64,000 bases of DNA from Paracoccus indicus (GCF_003056335.1 NZ_PYWA01000005.1:281751-345750); one strand, 5' to 3'. Shown: positions 53,901 through 63,343, numbered from the stretch's first letter. A program made the numbers and translations. Notes: a model not told the origin generated them from the sequence alone.

Positions 53901-54992
53901 CCCGAACCGCGTGAACCCAGCGCGGGCCAGTTCCCCATCCACATCCTTGGATCGACCTATTGGGGGCATGTCCAGCAGCGCGAACGCACCGCCCGCCCCC
54001 TGCCCCCCGGCACGCTGGAGAACGCGGCGCAGATGACGGTCGATTGCGCCATCGCCCTGCTGGATGAAAAGGGGCTGGGGGCCAGCATCGCGGGGCAGCC
54101 CGCATCGCACCCCGACCCGGATGCGGCGGCGCTGAGCGCCATTCCCTATGCCTTCGGGGCGGTGCCGTTGAAGCCGATTGGCGATCTGTTCAACCATCTG
54201 CCGCACGGGCTGTTCGGCTCGCTGGTGGTGGAGCCTCAGGGCGCGACCTATGACGGGCGGCCCGTTCTGAACGGCGGGTCGGGCGAATATCTGCCCGCAG
54301 GTCCGGGATTCCGCGGCAAGGCCCATCGCGGGCGGGGCGACAACACCCTGATCAGCTTCACCGACGCCGATGGCACCGAACGCAGCATCCGCGAGTTTGC
54401 GCTGTTCTATCAGGACGGGCTGAACCTCTGGGACAGCCGTTCGGGGGAACGGCGTCTGGCCATCGACAGCCCCGCAGACGGACCCTTCCTGCCCATCGTG
54501 GAGGACTGTATCGTCTGCGACGATAGCTATGATCTGGGCGAAAAGGCCGTCAGCTATCTGTCGCCCGCCTTCCATCGCAGGCTGCGCAGCCCTTCCGGTC
54601 AGGGGCCGCGGTCTGACAGTGACCTGAACGCCGAACTGTTTCCCATCGACTTCCGGTCGCAGAGGGACAGCCTGACCTCGAATTCGCTGCGGCTCTGGGC
54701 GCTTCCGGGCGAGGAGGTCCTGATCCGCGTCATCCACCCCGGCGGGCGCGCAAGGCAGCGGGCCTTCGTTACCGTCGGCAACGACTATGACGACCTGGTG
54801 CCGGGCTTCGGCTTCCCGCATTCGGCGCTGCTGGCGCCGGGCAAGGCGATCTCGGCGGCATTCGCGGCGCCGGTGCGGTCGGGATGCTATTTGTGGGCCG
54901 ACGGGCCGCGCCAGATCGAGGCTTCGGGCGCATGGGGCGTTCTGGACGTACTGGACGACATGGGGGCGACGTCATGCGGCTTTCACGACTGA
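47919..54992 (+). CDS. Giant secreted multicopper oxidase (MnxG/McoA-like)
   Basis: A protein of about 2357 residues with a Sec signal peptide (MFRVCVFVMVIWAGLGAAPA-KA), so it acts outside the inner membrane. Copper-ligand clusters are seen in order: HVFHLHAHQW (H504, H506, H508), the classic T1/T3 motif HCHLYPHFAQGM (H579, C580, H581, H585, M590), IGQHIHLVKF (H994, H996) and FSHDHFGPSS (H1128, H1130). Other marks are LTHGLFGSLTVEP (about 291) repeated as LPHGLFGSLVVEP (about 2096), and ECLYEEFFLESW. Several cupredoxin domains seem fused, with the C-terminal ones degenerate. Size and motifs fit the giant oxidases tied to Mn(II) oxidation. The substrate is inferred. The gene heads a four-gene operon. 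Confidence 0.88.
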   Translation: MFRVCVFVMVIWAGLGAAPAKAADPAAGFCDLSPGDFSQLHADDTRARRVVCAEVGALDQMLVYNRFGSHNPFGMIFALMRDLVPASQPVPEDILTACADDIGTHARRDDLTAGQVRLHDCKRPRPLTLRANVGDVLHVRVHNLLRFDDAQGRPDYSQTFCRQQGEDRVTGDHGIRDLVSQGTRQGSEGSYTDALVQALCSADSAAQDAALGSEPSDWPRTRGISFVIDGLRPLQDPRTGKVDDICMGLGQLAPGAAPVDCFWHAEREGPYFINSVAAPSGGEGDGGSLTHGLFGSLTVEPQAADRAATQWYVSQTSRAGMDAVWAPNLDSDQPHDRARPLAYDARQQVGGETLPVLNILAPLGGARHEIVHNTLNAIVAEDGKAAFREFSVVFHDELKTFYTRNFEELERFPQLAGVSDGFAINYGASGLGAMILANRKGIGPAADCMECLYEEFFLESWVNGDPALLEVYADDPSNVHHSYLNDPIVFRNFHAGPKETHVFHLHAHQWFGGNDEGRGAYLDSQTVAPRQGFSYRIYHGGLSNYRPPEGADAPAPGQGWWESLGSGNRNRTVGDSIFHCHLYPHFAQGMWELWRVHDVFEDGSRRLPDGQAEPGLSTELLDRDPEGRLTAIKPRQGSVDAEGRFVPDAAGTPIPAIVPLPDRAAPLLPTYATDDGTVTAAQAVPGYPFFVAGQAGHRAPQPPMDIADTDGIPGGGLRRHVVTRGSERKLGITVPTADMAIDALTDEATRRRVEDLLYRATAKMLALGDFSGHLAKASIRLLESDGQPLERSAMAFHHNGQLPEGDPLVLRDVYGRDSSYDATRGGYVSAAPGDPMADAPAMRFAVNGAPPKPGAPFADPCGAPDAYAGRDPDDPDSGHPTAAMALRGDPFDPDRQDFVPDPAVTGFRRYAASAVQVDIVTNKAGWHDPQGRINVLTSQSDRYKNLGPSAREEPFFFRAFSGECIQFRHTNELPKELELDDFQVQTPTDTIGQHIHLVKFDVTSADGSGNGWNYEDGTFAADELATRLCAWAETGDPQAQAILTDLADRVRATLATDGGDLPDLAADATFCEWEPVAAHRIWNLERSRFPYLFQTTVQRWFADPILSVENPDDPAEMADRTMRTVFSHDHFGPSSIQQHGFYSALVVEPAGKQVCNGRADGDDDCMTTNATEVVEGGTDGIGTHKIVTGGPDDELHPDYREYALAIADFALLYDPTDGDEDDISAAAGELPSGAMLAAAEDIDAPSPKGLAKLVCEAQHRDATDPEGALESRCAAHVTRDTIDGTLQVVEGHDAPPAMVARDLIEDPEVPALRRHMALVRYRAGYGQGMARPVNAPARPESISVDHHDPYLVNYRGEPVPLRIGQTAETLTPIAMTGEDDDQDARTAFDCFLARQPDIVLQFLRRGQAGPTTAAADAPPVPGLEVPEDAALDASMVAAASALNCSIDSQSADPRGNMSHVYRSEFTAPELQPADAPAAEPVPADGSADATALRNRGHGDPATPLLETYSDERVQIRLIQGAQEVQHTFTLEGLQWRRQIDQRYPATSDELAEDLEHVTWAQGCRTRARGSIARQHDRWRKGMLRDTDDAAFWMDHSRLVALCDNVESFVAAQEVGISEHFEIPAAPSKHSVQFRAASVNSGERPTAVLDYMFHFGSLDAIWNGAWGLMRVYDNPTSRDETLRIEDAAACDPASQECLIRTALRPLPDTAEATNNGRGQIEVRQGMDCPMNAPRIRAFAVAMPLPQGQRYASWADGYRDPNGLALIHVPEALVAPWLAEGVPMDKVQDLRDAALAHFRDQPMVIRANAGDCLSLSIVNAMAPQADQPCGHAPNGTPGPVTDCLGDAPMPRIVKLNLEPDWGDADPETGIQRQADRVDIRPSARIAFTTALSMLTRGGDAHLPFGVNRTTSVPPGQVHRADYYMGLLRVDWRLIDHLMASTDPDFGPNPVSNALQNCGRLGIASDAIAGSTAAATDTARQILMGDDPDYYVMTMKDPEPREPSAGQFPIHILGSTYWGHVQQRERTARPLPPGTLENAAQMTVDCAIALLDEKGLGASIAGQPASHPDPDAAALSAIPYAFGAVPLKPIGDLFNHLPHGLFGSLVVEPQGATYDGRPVLNGGSGEYLPAGPGFRGKAHRGRGDNTLISFTDADGTERSIREFALFYQDGLNLWDSRSGERRLAIDSPADGPFLPIVEDCIVCDDSYDLGEKAVSYLSPAFHRRLRSPSGQGPRSDSDLNAELFPIDFRSQRDSLTSNSLRLWALPGEEVLIRVIHPGGRARQRAFVTVGNDYDDLVPGFGFPHSALLAPGKAISAAFAAPVRSGCYLWADGPRQIEASGAWGVLDVLDDMGATSCGFHD

Positions 54993-56794
54993 TCGCGGGG
55001 GTGGCGCTGTCGGTGGCCGCAGCGCAGGCCCCGGCGCAGGGGCTTGATCCGGGCTTCGGCGGCGGTGCGCGGGTCCAGATCACCCTTGCCGATCTGGACG
55101 ACCAGCCGCTGGCCCGGCCCGTGGCCGGCACGCCCTTCCGCATCCGGGTCCACCTGCGCGATCCGGCCAGCGAACGCCCTGTGACGGATGAACACCTCAG
55201 CGGCTGGATCCGCCCGGTCGAGCGGTCGAACGGCGAATGCCGCGATGCCGCCCGCGCCAATACGCTGGCGGGCGACAGCCTGCCGCGTGGGACCACCGAT
55301 CTGGGACGCTCGCTTTTCGGGGTGCGTCATGACGACGGGACGGTCTCGATCGTGGATTGGGAACATTCGCTGGCCTCGGCCAACATGCTGGCCATGGTGC
55401 GGATGCCGCGGATGCCCGGGGCCATCACCGCCCTGCGCGATGATTTCGGCTTCGTGCTGACCGATGAGGCGGGCGCGCGCGTCACACTGGATGCGGCGGC
55501 GGGGACCGAACCGCGCCCCCTGCCCGACATGGGCGGAACCGGCGCGGTGCTGGTCACGCCCGATGGCTGGATGGCGCAGGGGGATCGGCTGATCGGTCCC
55601 GATGGGGCGTCGTTCACCCTGCCCGCCCCGGTGCTGGCCCTGCGCCCCGCCCTGTTCGATGCCGATCTGGGCCGCTTCATGGGCGTGGCCGTTCTGACAC
55701 GGGGCGGCACGGGGTTCGTCGCAGATGGCGCAGGGCTTTCGGCCCCCGTGCAAGGCCCGCCGGATGCCACCGACATCGCCCATCTGCCCGAGGCGCGCGC
55801 GATGTTCTTTGCCGACGGCAGCGACCAGCTGAGCGTCGTCTATGGCACCGACCGCCGCATCACCGCGCCCCTGCCCGCCCCCGCCGACCGAATATCGGCA
55901 TCGCCCGAGGGCGATCTGGCGCTGGCATGGTCCGGGCAGTCGGGGGCGCTGTCGGTCGTGGATGTGGCGACCGCCCAAGTGGTTCAAGCGGTGCATCTGA
56001 ACCGCGCCCCGCTGGATCAACCCCTGCGAGAGGTTGCCTTCGCCGAGGGCGCCGCCTTCCTGGCGCTGCGGGACCTGGATTTCGTCGTCGTGCTGGATCT
56101 GGAGCAGGCGCGCCGCGGCACCCCCGCCGCCGCCCGCCCCGTGCGGATCGGCCCCAAGGTCGCGGATCTGCCGCCAGATGCGGGGCCCTTCCTGATCCAG
56201 ACCACGCGCGGCCATGCCAGCCAGACGGTGCTGGCGCTGCATCCGGGCCTGTCCACCGCCTTTCCCGTCAAGCGCGACAGCGGCAATGCCACCGCGCCGA
56301 TGAACGGTTTCCGCATCCGTGGGGCGCGTCCCCTGGGAATGGCCGAACTGTCGGCCGGCCTGACCGAGACCGCCCCCGGCGATTACCACGCCGCCACCGT
56401 CCTGCCTCAAGGCGGCCCGCATGAGCTGATCGTCTCGGCGGGTCCGGGGCGCTTCACGGCCTGCATGCGGGTCGAGGTTCAGGGTCCGATGCAATCGCAA
56501 CTGGTGTTGCAACTGGCCGCCCATGACGGCGGTGCGCTGCAGGACAGACGTGCCATCGACCTGCGCCTGCTGGACGGGCGCGGAACGGCGCTGGATTGGC
56601 CAACCCATATGCCGCTGATCCTGCAATCGCTGCAGACGGGGTGGCGCGCGCAGGTCGTGGCGCAACCGCAGCCGCACGGGGGCCACCGGGCCATCGTGGC
56701 GGATCTGCCCCGCGGGATCGTCAGCGTCGCGCTGGATCAGAGCCTGCCGCGCGGCCTTGCCATCAACCCCACCACGCTTGAGGTGACACCATGA
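54974..56794 (+). CDS. Secreted propeller-like protein of unknown function
   Basis: A 606-residue protein with a signal peptide (MRLSRLIAGVALSVAAAQAPAQG). The middle region, about 110-440, has short beta-rich repeats such as DDGTVSIVDWEHSLASANML, SGALSVVDVATAQVVQAVHL and RDLDFVVVLDLEQARRGTP, suggestive of a beta-propeller like those of surface or cytochrome-associated proteins. No catalytic or metal motif is clear. Its start lies 19 bp inside the oxidase gene and its stop overlaps the Sco1 gene by 4 bp, so it is part of the oxidase machinery, perhaps as scaffold or redox partner. Confidence 0.75.
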   Translation: MRLSRLIAGVALSVAAAQAPAQGLDPGFGGGARVQITLADLDDQPLARPVAGTPFRIRVHLRDPASERPVTDEHLSGWIRPVERSNGECRDAARANTLAGDSLPRGTTDLGRSLFGVRHDDGTVSIVDWEHSLASANMLAMVRMPRMPGAITALRDDFGFVLTDEAGARVTLDAAAGTEPRPLPDMGGTGAVLVTPDGWMAQGDRLIGPDGASFTLPAPVLALRPALFDADLGRFMGVAVLTRGGTGFVADGAGLSAPVQGPPDATDIAHLPEARAMFFADGSDQLSVVYGTDRRITAPLPAPADRISASPEGDLALAWSGQSGALSVVDVATAQVVQAVHLNRAPLDQPLREVAFAEGAAFLALRDLDFVVVLDLEQARRGTPAAARPVRIGPKVADLPPDAGPFLIQTTRGHASQTVLALHPGLSTAFPVKRDSGNATAPMNGFRIRGARPLGMAELSAGLTETAPGDYHAATVLPQGGPHELIVSAGPGRFTACMRVEVQGPMQSQLVLQLAAHDGGALQDRRAIDLRLLDGRGTALDWPTHMPLILQSLQTGWRAQVVAQPQPHGGHRAIVADLPRGIVSVALDQSLPRGLAINPTTLEVTP

Positions 56795-57348
56795 TCCGCC
56801 ACCTTGCCCTGATCCTTGCGACCGCCCTTCCCGCCGCGGCCCAATCCCCCGGTATCGTGACGCAGTCGGCGACAGGCCTGCCCGATGCACCCGTCATCGA
56901 CCAGTTCGGCAACCGCACGCGGTTTCGCGATGCGGTGGGCGACCAGATCTTCGTGCTGAATTTCACCTATACCCGCTGCCCCGAGCTGTGCGGCATGGCC
57001 GACCTCTATCTGACCGACATAGACGAAAGGCGGGACGAACTGGACCGCCCCGTCCGGCTGGTCACGCTGACGCTGGATCCTGCGCGCGACCGCCCCGACG
57101 ATCTGCTGGAACGCCACCGCGACTTCGGCAGCCCCCGCGACTGGCTGCGCCTGACCGGAGAGCCCTCGCAGATCCTGCCCCTGCTGCGCAGGCTGGGCGC
57201 ATGGGACGGCGGCCCGCTGGAGGATCACAAGCTGTTCGTCATCGTCGGCGACGGCCAAGGTCGCCACATGACCCGGCTTGAGGCCGACCCATGGCTGCCC
57301 GAGCGTATCTTCCAGATCGCCTCGGATCTGGCGCAGCATGCCGAATGA
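56791..57348 (+). CDS. Sco1/SenC-family copper chaperone
   Basis: A 185-residue periplasmic thioredoxin-fold protein with a signal peptide (MIRHLALILATALPAAAQ). It carries the copper-binding CxxxC as NFTYTRCPELCG (C63, C67) and the partner histidine in LEDHKLFVIVG (H146). Sco1 proteins deliver copper to, or keep reduced, copper sites in oxidases. Sitting in an operon with a giant multicopper oxidase rather than cytochrome oxidase genes, it probably metallates that enzyme. It is coupled on both sides by ATGA overlaps. Confidence 0.92.
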   Translation: MIRHLALILATALPAAAQSPGIVTQSATGLPDAPVIDQFGNRTRFRDAVGDQIFVLNFTYTRCPELCGMADLYLTDIDERRDELDRPVRLVTLTLDPARDRPDDLLERHRDFGSPRDWLRLTGEPSQILPLLRRLGAWDGGPLEDHKLFVIVGDGQGRHMTRLEADPWLPERIFQIASDLAQHAE

Positions 57349-58520
57349 GGGTCCGGGCCGCCCTGCTGTTCCTGGCGCTAGGCTACGCGGCACATGCCGA
57401 TCCGGCGGTCGATCGGGGCCGCGCGATCTTTTCGGGCGCGCCGGACACCAGCCTGCAGGTCCGGGTCGGCGACCGCCTGCGCCCCGCCCGTGGCATCTCC
57501 TGCGCGGGCTGTCACGGCCATGACGCCCAAGGCGGCGTCGAGGTCCAATCCGGCCCCGCCATCGACTGGCCGCATCTGCAGACCCTGGGATATACGCAGG
57601 ACCTGTTCGCACGCGCGCTGACTGAAGGGATCGCACCCGACGGCCGCACCCTCGGCGGGGCCATGCCGCGTTTTGCCTTCGGTCAGCCCGAGGATGCGGC
57701 CGCGCTGACGGGTTATCTGACGCAGATCGGCACCGAGCAGCGCATCGGCATCACTGCCCAGGCCGTGACCTTTCAACGTCCGCCCCCGCAGCCCGCGCTG
57801 GCCCCCTTCTGGCGGGCGTTCGAGCGCCAGGTCGCGGACCTTGCCCCGCAGGGGGTCTTCGGGCGCCGCATCCTTCTGTCACGGACGACGGGCTTTGCCC
57901 GCATCGGTGCCCTGCGCCCCGGCCCGACGGATGGCCAGCCCGACCTGTTCCCCCTGCATCCGCTGATCGGGGACGAGGATCCGGCAACCACCCGCGGTGC
58001 CTTTGCCAGCCTTGGCGCAGAGGTCCGCGCGATGGCCCGGCAGCATCCGCGCCTGATGGTATCGGCGCCGCCCGCCATGCAGGCCCGATTGGCCGATGTC
58101 CTGCCCCATGGCCTGATCGAGATGACCCCCTTGGATAACCTGCCCCCGGACAGGCCCGTCATGGTGCTGGACGCAGACCTGCTGGCGCGCGTTCCGCCCG
58201 ACGTCACGTTGCTGACCACGCTGGACGTGCTGGCGCAGGTCCCGCCCGCGCCGGGCCGCTGCCTGCAGGCGACCGACCCCCGCCCCGCCGATGAAGCGCC
58301 ACGGAACGCCATGTCACGCTATGGCCGCACCGCCGCCACCGTCCTGATCGAGGCGCTGCGCCTCTGCGGGGCAGATTGCACCAGGGCGGGACTGATGCGT
58401 GCCTTCGACCGCGTGGACCTGGACCCGCATGACTGGCCCGCGCTGGATTATGCAAACCACCCGCTGACCGGCACCGATCGGGTACGCATCCTGCGGCTCT
58501 GCGATCCCGAAGGCCCCTGA
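57345..58520 (+). CDS. Cytochrome c fused to a periplasmic-binding-protein-like domain
   Basis: A 391-residue secreted protein. After a signal peptide (MRVRAALLFLALGYAAHA) comes a class I cytochrome c domain with the heme motif ISCAGCHGHD (C53, C56, H57) and a probable axial methionine in LGGAMPRF (M107). From about 160 onward the sequence is no longer cytochrome-like; its end (RYGRTAATVLIEALRLCGAD, LMRAFDRV, HPLTGTDRVRILRL) resembles the C-terminal lobe of Peripla_BP_6 receptors for amino acids. The cytochrome would carry electrons from the oxidase. The binding domain's ligand is unknown; homology of that half is tentative. Confidence 0.8.
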   Translation: MRVRAALLFLALGYAAHADPAVDRGRAIFSGAPDTSLQVRVGDRLRPARGISCAGCHGHDAQGGVEVQSGPAIDWPHLQTLGYTQDLFARALTEGIAPDGRTLGGAMPRFAFGQPEDAAALTGYLTQIGTEQRIGITAQAVTFQRPPPQPALAPFWRAFERQVADLAPQGVFGRRILLSRTTGFARIGALRPGPTDGQPDLFPLHPLIGDEDPATTRGAFASLGAEVRAMARQHPRLMVSAPPAMQARLADVLPHGLIEMTPLDNLPPDRPVMVLDADLLARVPPDVTLLTTLDVLAQVPPAPGRCLQATDPRPADEAPRNAMSRYGRTAATVLIEALRLCGADCTRAGLMRAFDRVDLDPHDWPALDYANHPLTGTDRVRILRLCDPEGP

Positions 58521-58603
58521 ACCCGCCGAAGGGACTGCACGCTGGCGTGCGGGCGCTGTCCGGTCTAGATCATGGCAGGGCAGGATCATCCGAAGGGCGT
58601 CAC

Positions 58604-59707
58604 ATGGCATTGCAGTTCATCCTGAAACTTCTGGCCGTCGGGCTGGTCTGGGTTGCGGCGTCGGTCGTCGCGGTGGTGACGGCCCTGCCCTTCTGGGACA
58701 GCAACATCTGGTGGATCAGGGTGCTGGACTTTCCGCGGGTGCAGATCGCGGTCGCAGCCGGGGTGATCCTGCTGGCGGGCCTGCTCCTGCCCGGCGCCTC
58801 GCGCATTGTGGTCCCCATGCTGATGGCGGCGGCGCTATGCTATCAGGTCGCGCGCATCTTCCCCTATACCGTGATGGCCACGCCCGAACTGGAACTGGCC
58901 CAGGAAGGGCCGGACCAGCTGCGGGTCCTGTCGACCAATGTGCTGATGGAGAACGACCGTCACGACCTGATGCTGGAACGCATCCGCCAGTTCGACCCCG
59001 ACATCCTGCTGCTGATGGAAACCGACCAGGCCTGGCTGGACGCGATGGAGCCTGCCCTGGCCGGTTACACGACGGTCGTCCGCCAGCCCCAGGACAACCA
59101 CTATGGCATGATCTTCGCGACGCGCCTGCCCGCGGCCGAGGCCCGGATCGTCCATCTGACCCATGACCGGACGCCGTCGCTTTTCGCAAGGCTCACCTCG
59201 CCCGAGGGACGGCGCTTTCGCTTCGTCGGCCTGCACCCCCGCCCCCCCGTCCCGGGCGAGGACACCGAAAAGCGCGACCGCCAGATCTATTACGCGGCCA
59301 AGTTCGCATCCTCATCGGACGAACCTCTGGTCGTGACCGGAGATTTCAATGACGTCGCCTGGTCCGACACCTCGCGCAGCTTCAAGCATGTCGGGCAATA
59401 CCTGGACCCTCGCATCGGTCGCGGCATGTACGCCAGCTTCGACGCCACGCGCTGGTGGCTGCGCTTCCCCATCGACCAGCTCTACGTGACCGAGGGCATT
59501 GCCGTGACATCGCTGCAACGCCTCGATCCGATCGGATCGGACCACTTCCCCATGGCCGCCACCCTGAACATGGACCCCGAGGTCGCCCGCCGCCTGAACA
59601 CCACCCCCGCGCCCATCTCGGAAGACGAACAACGCCTGATCGACAAGGCGGTCGCCGAAATGCGCGAAGATCTGGGGCATAAATCAATCCCTGCTTCAAC
59701 TGAATAA
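58604..59707 (+). CDS. Membrane-anchored endonuclease/exonuclease/phosphatase family protein
   Basis: A 367-residue protein. Residues about 5-95 contain three hydrophobic helices (LLAVGLVWVAASVVAVVTAL, IAVAAGVILLAGLLLPGA, VPMLMAAALCYQVA). The rest is an EEP domain: STNVLMENDRHDLML, DPDILLLMETDQAW with the metal-binding glutamate, LVVTGDFNDVAWSDTSR and, near the end, DPIGSDHFPMAATL with the catalytic histidine. Such membrane proteins hydrolyse phosphodiesters, often lipid or nucleotide substrates; the exact one is unknown. It is separated from the oxidase operon by 83 bp with no clear terminator. Confidence 0.87.
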   Translation: MALQFILKLLAVGLVWVAASVVAVVTALPFWDSNIWWIRVLDFPRVQIAVAAGVILLAGLLLPGASRIVVPMLMAAALCYQVARIFPYTVMATPELELAQEGPDQLRVLSTNVLMENDRHDLMLERIRQFDPDILLLMETDQAWLDAMEPALAGYTTVVRQPQDNHYGMIFATRLPAAEARIVHLTHDRTPSLFARLTSPEGRRFRFVGLHPRPPVPGEDTEKRDRQIYYAAKFASSSDEPLVVTGDFNDVAWSDTSRSFKHVGQYLDPRIGRGMYASFDATRWWLRFPIDQLYVTEGIAVTSLQRLDPIGSDHFPMAATLNMDPEVARRLNTTPAPISEDEQRLIDKAVAEMREDLGHKSIPASTE

Positions 59708-61093
<1,386 letters not shown>

Positions 61094-61135
61094 CGCCGTC
61101 ACCTTCCTTAACAAGATCAGAATGAAAGTCACGTG

Positions 61136-62113
61136 ATGAGCGAACCACTATTGAGCGTCGTGATACCTGTGTTCAACGGTGCGGAACACGTCGAGAGCCT
61201 TTGCAACGAGTTTCAGGCATTGCGACCTCGCGGCCTGCAACTTGTCTTCGTCGACGATTGTTCGACCGACGGCAGCACAGGGATCCTTGAAGGGGTCTTG
61301 GATCGTCAGGCGGGAGACGAATTGGTCTGCCTCGCCGCAAATTCCGGAGCGGGCTATTGCCGCAATCGCGGATGGGATCTGGTCAAGGGAAAATACACGC
61401 TGTTTTTCGACGTCGACGATCGCCCCTATCCGGATGCAATCGGCGCCGTGCTGGACAAGCTGGAAGCAAACGAACACGCCGATGTCGCAATTTGCGCTTA
61501 TACCTACGAACGCGACAAACCCGAACTCGGGTCGGATATGAACAAGGAAGACATCAAGATCTTTGACAAGTCGCTTGGCGAACTCGAAAGCAAGACGTTC
61601 ACGCTGGAAGACAATTCTTCGTCGTTGCTGATTACCAATTATCCGTGGAACAAGATCATCCGTACAGCCACATACAAGGCTTCCGAGATGATGTTCGGTA
61701 ACACCAAGGTCAATAATGACATTTTGGGTCATTGGACCACGTTGCTGATGGCGGATCAGATCGTCATCACGCGGGATGTCGTTTGTTCACACATCGTCAG
61801 GGCATCGGGCGGCAATATCACCAACCACCGAAACGAGACAAGGCTCGCGGTGTTCGATGCGCTGAATCATGTTTATGATTTTCTTGTTGTCTATCCGCAT
61901 TTGCGGCGCCGTTACTGCCATATTTTTTGGGAGTTTGCGACGCGACTTCTGTCTTGGTCCAAAAGCCGCGTGGATAAGAAAATGCACCGCCGGTTCGATG
62001 AATTGACCACCGAACTGCTGTCCCGGATCGACTTGGAAGATTTCGTGCTGATCCAGTCCCGCCGCGCACCTGGTCTTGGCAACAAGATCAAAGATCATCT
62101 TTTCAGGGGCTGA
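61136..62113 (+). CDS. Family 2 glycosyltransferase
   Basis: A 325-residue GT-A enzyme: LLSVVIPVFNGAEHVESLCN, FVDDCSTDGSTGIL, SGAGYCRNRGWDLVKGKYTL and the metal motif LFFDVDDRPYPDAIGA. The C-terminal half (about 190-325) is more divergent and basic. With glf immediately upstream it may transfer galactofuranose, but specificity cannot be read. The GC content is lower than the window average, like its neighbours. Confidence 0.87.
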   Translation: MSEPLLSVVIPVFNGAEHVESLCNEFQALRPRGLQLVFVDDCSTDGSTGILEGVLDRQAGDELVCLAANSGAGYCRNRGWDLVKGKYTLFFDVDDRPYPDAIGAVLDKLEANEHADVAICAYTYERDKPELGSDMNKEDIKIFDKSLGELESKTFTLEDNSSSLLITNYPWNKIIRTATYKASEMMFGNTKVNNDILGHWTTLLMADQIVITRDVVCSHIVRASGGNITNHRNETRLAVFDALNHVYDFLVVYPHLRRRYCHIFWEFATRLLSWSKSRVDKKMHRRFDELTTELLSRIDLEDFVLIQSRRAPGLGNKIKDHLFRG

Positions 62114-62115
62114 AA

Positions 62116-63336
62116 ATGACCACCAATCCCAAACTGTCGATCATCGTCACCTCCTACAACGTTCAAGACTATATTGCCGAAGCAATAGAATCCATCCTGT
62201 CCCAATCGATCGGCGAGATCGAAGTAATCGTTGTCGATGACGGGTCGACCGACGGCACCGTCGGCATCATCAAGAGTTATGCCGAACTTGACGATCGGGT
62301 GAAACCGGTTCTGTTCACTCAGAATACTATTGGCGGCGTAGCCTCGGCCGCGAATGCCGGCCTCGAGATCGCAACCGGTGATTACATCGGCTTTGCAGAT
62401 GGCGACGACGTCTACGACTCGGAAATGTTCGGGAAGATGCATCGTGCGGCAGTCAAGCATGACGCGGATCTGGCCATGTGCCAGTTCATGCTGCAGAACG
62501 CCGTGACCGGCGAACGGGTCGATTCCGACGACAAGAAAAACTGGGAACAGATCGAGACGATCACCTCGATGGAATTGGACGACAAGGCCCGGAGGCGCAT
62601 CCTAGGCTTCTCACCCGTGCCTTGGCGCAAGATCTATCGTCGCGAGATGGTTCAACGCGGTCAATTGCGCTTCCCGGTCGGCGATTATTTTTTCGAGGAC
62701 AACCCCTTCCATTGGGCCAGCGTTCTTTCGGCTCGCAATGTCGTCCTGTTGCCTGAAGTCTTGTGCTATCACCGGATGGCCCGTCCGGGCCAGACCATGT
62801 CCAATGTGGGTCCCAGCCTGTTCAAGCTGTTCAAGCATCACGACAATATCCACAATTGGCTGATGCAGAACGGTCGGCAGGCCTATCTGCCATTGCTTCT
62901 GGAGTGGGTTGCCAAGCAGAACGCGTGGATCAGCGAAAAAGCCTTGGACGAGGATCTACACCTCCTTCTTGCCGAACTGCATCCGATCGTATCTCAATAC
63001 GCCTTGGAGGAAATAGAGGGCCTTGGTTTCAGCAAGGAGGGACGGACCTACAAGATGCTGCTGGCAGCGCGGGACAACGATCTAGACCAGTTCAGCCTTT
63101 ACGCGAAGCAGGGACGCAAGAAAAAGGTGGCGAGCCCGAAACCGCCTGTTGCGCAACAACCGACCCATGCCGCCCGTGTCGATATCGAGGACATCTACTT
63201 TGCTCTCATGGTGATCAAGAAACGTATCGACAAGTTGGAAGACATGGTTTCCGGTTTGACTGAACAAGGGGGTGCATCCCCAGAGGCAAAATCCCGAAGC
63301 TTTCTTGAGAAACTAATCAGAAAAGTTAAGGGTTAA
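62116..63336 (+). CDS. Family 2 glycosyltransferase with C-terminal coiled coil
   Basis: A 406-residue protein starting MTTNPKLSIIVTSYNVQDYI. The core has EVIVVDDGSTDGTVGIIKSY, AANAGLEIATGDYIGFADGD (the DGD metal site) and PWRKIYRREMVQRGQL, a region often seen in capsule and teichoic acid-type GT2s. Residues about 305-325 are rich in lysine, and 350-400 form a likely coiled coil (YFALMVIKKRIDKLEDMVS), which may mediate oligomerisation. It starts 2 bp after the previous stop, so it is cotranscribed. Confidence 0.88.
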   Translation: MTTNPKLSIIVTSYNVQDYIAEAIESILSQSIGEIEVIVVDDGSTDGTVGIIKSYAELDDRVKPVLFTQNTIGGVASAANAGLEIATGDYIGFADGDDVYDSEMFGKMHRAAVKHDADLAMCQFMLQNAVTGERVDSDDKKNWEQIETITSMELDDKARRRILGFSPVPWRKIYRREMVQRGQLRFPVGDYFFEDNPFHWASVLSARNVVLLPEVLCYHRMARPGQTMSNVGPSLFKLFKHHDNIHNWLMQNGRQAYLPLLLEWVAKQNAWISEKALDEDLHLLLAELHPIVSQYALEEIEGLGFSKEGRTYKMLLAARDNDLDQFSLYAKQGRKKKVASPKPPVAQQPTHAARVDIEDIYFALMVIKKRIDKLEDMVSGLTEQGGASPEAKSRSFLEKLIRKVKG

Positions 63337-63343
63337 TCTTGAG

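Noticed and set aside
52836..54821. A 661-residue minus-strand frame inside the oxidase gene
   Set aside because: The oxidase frame continues with conserved motifs across it; the antisense frame has no domain.
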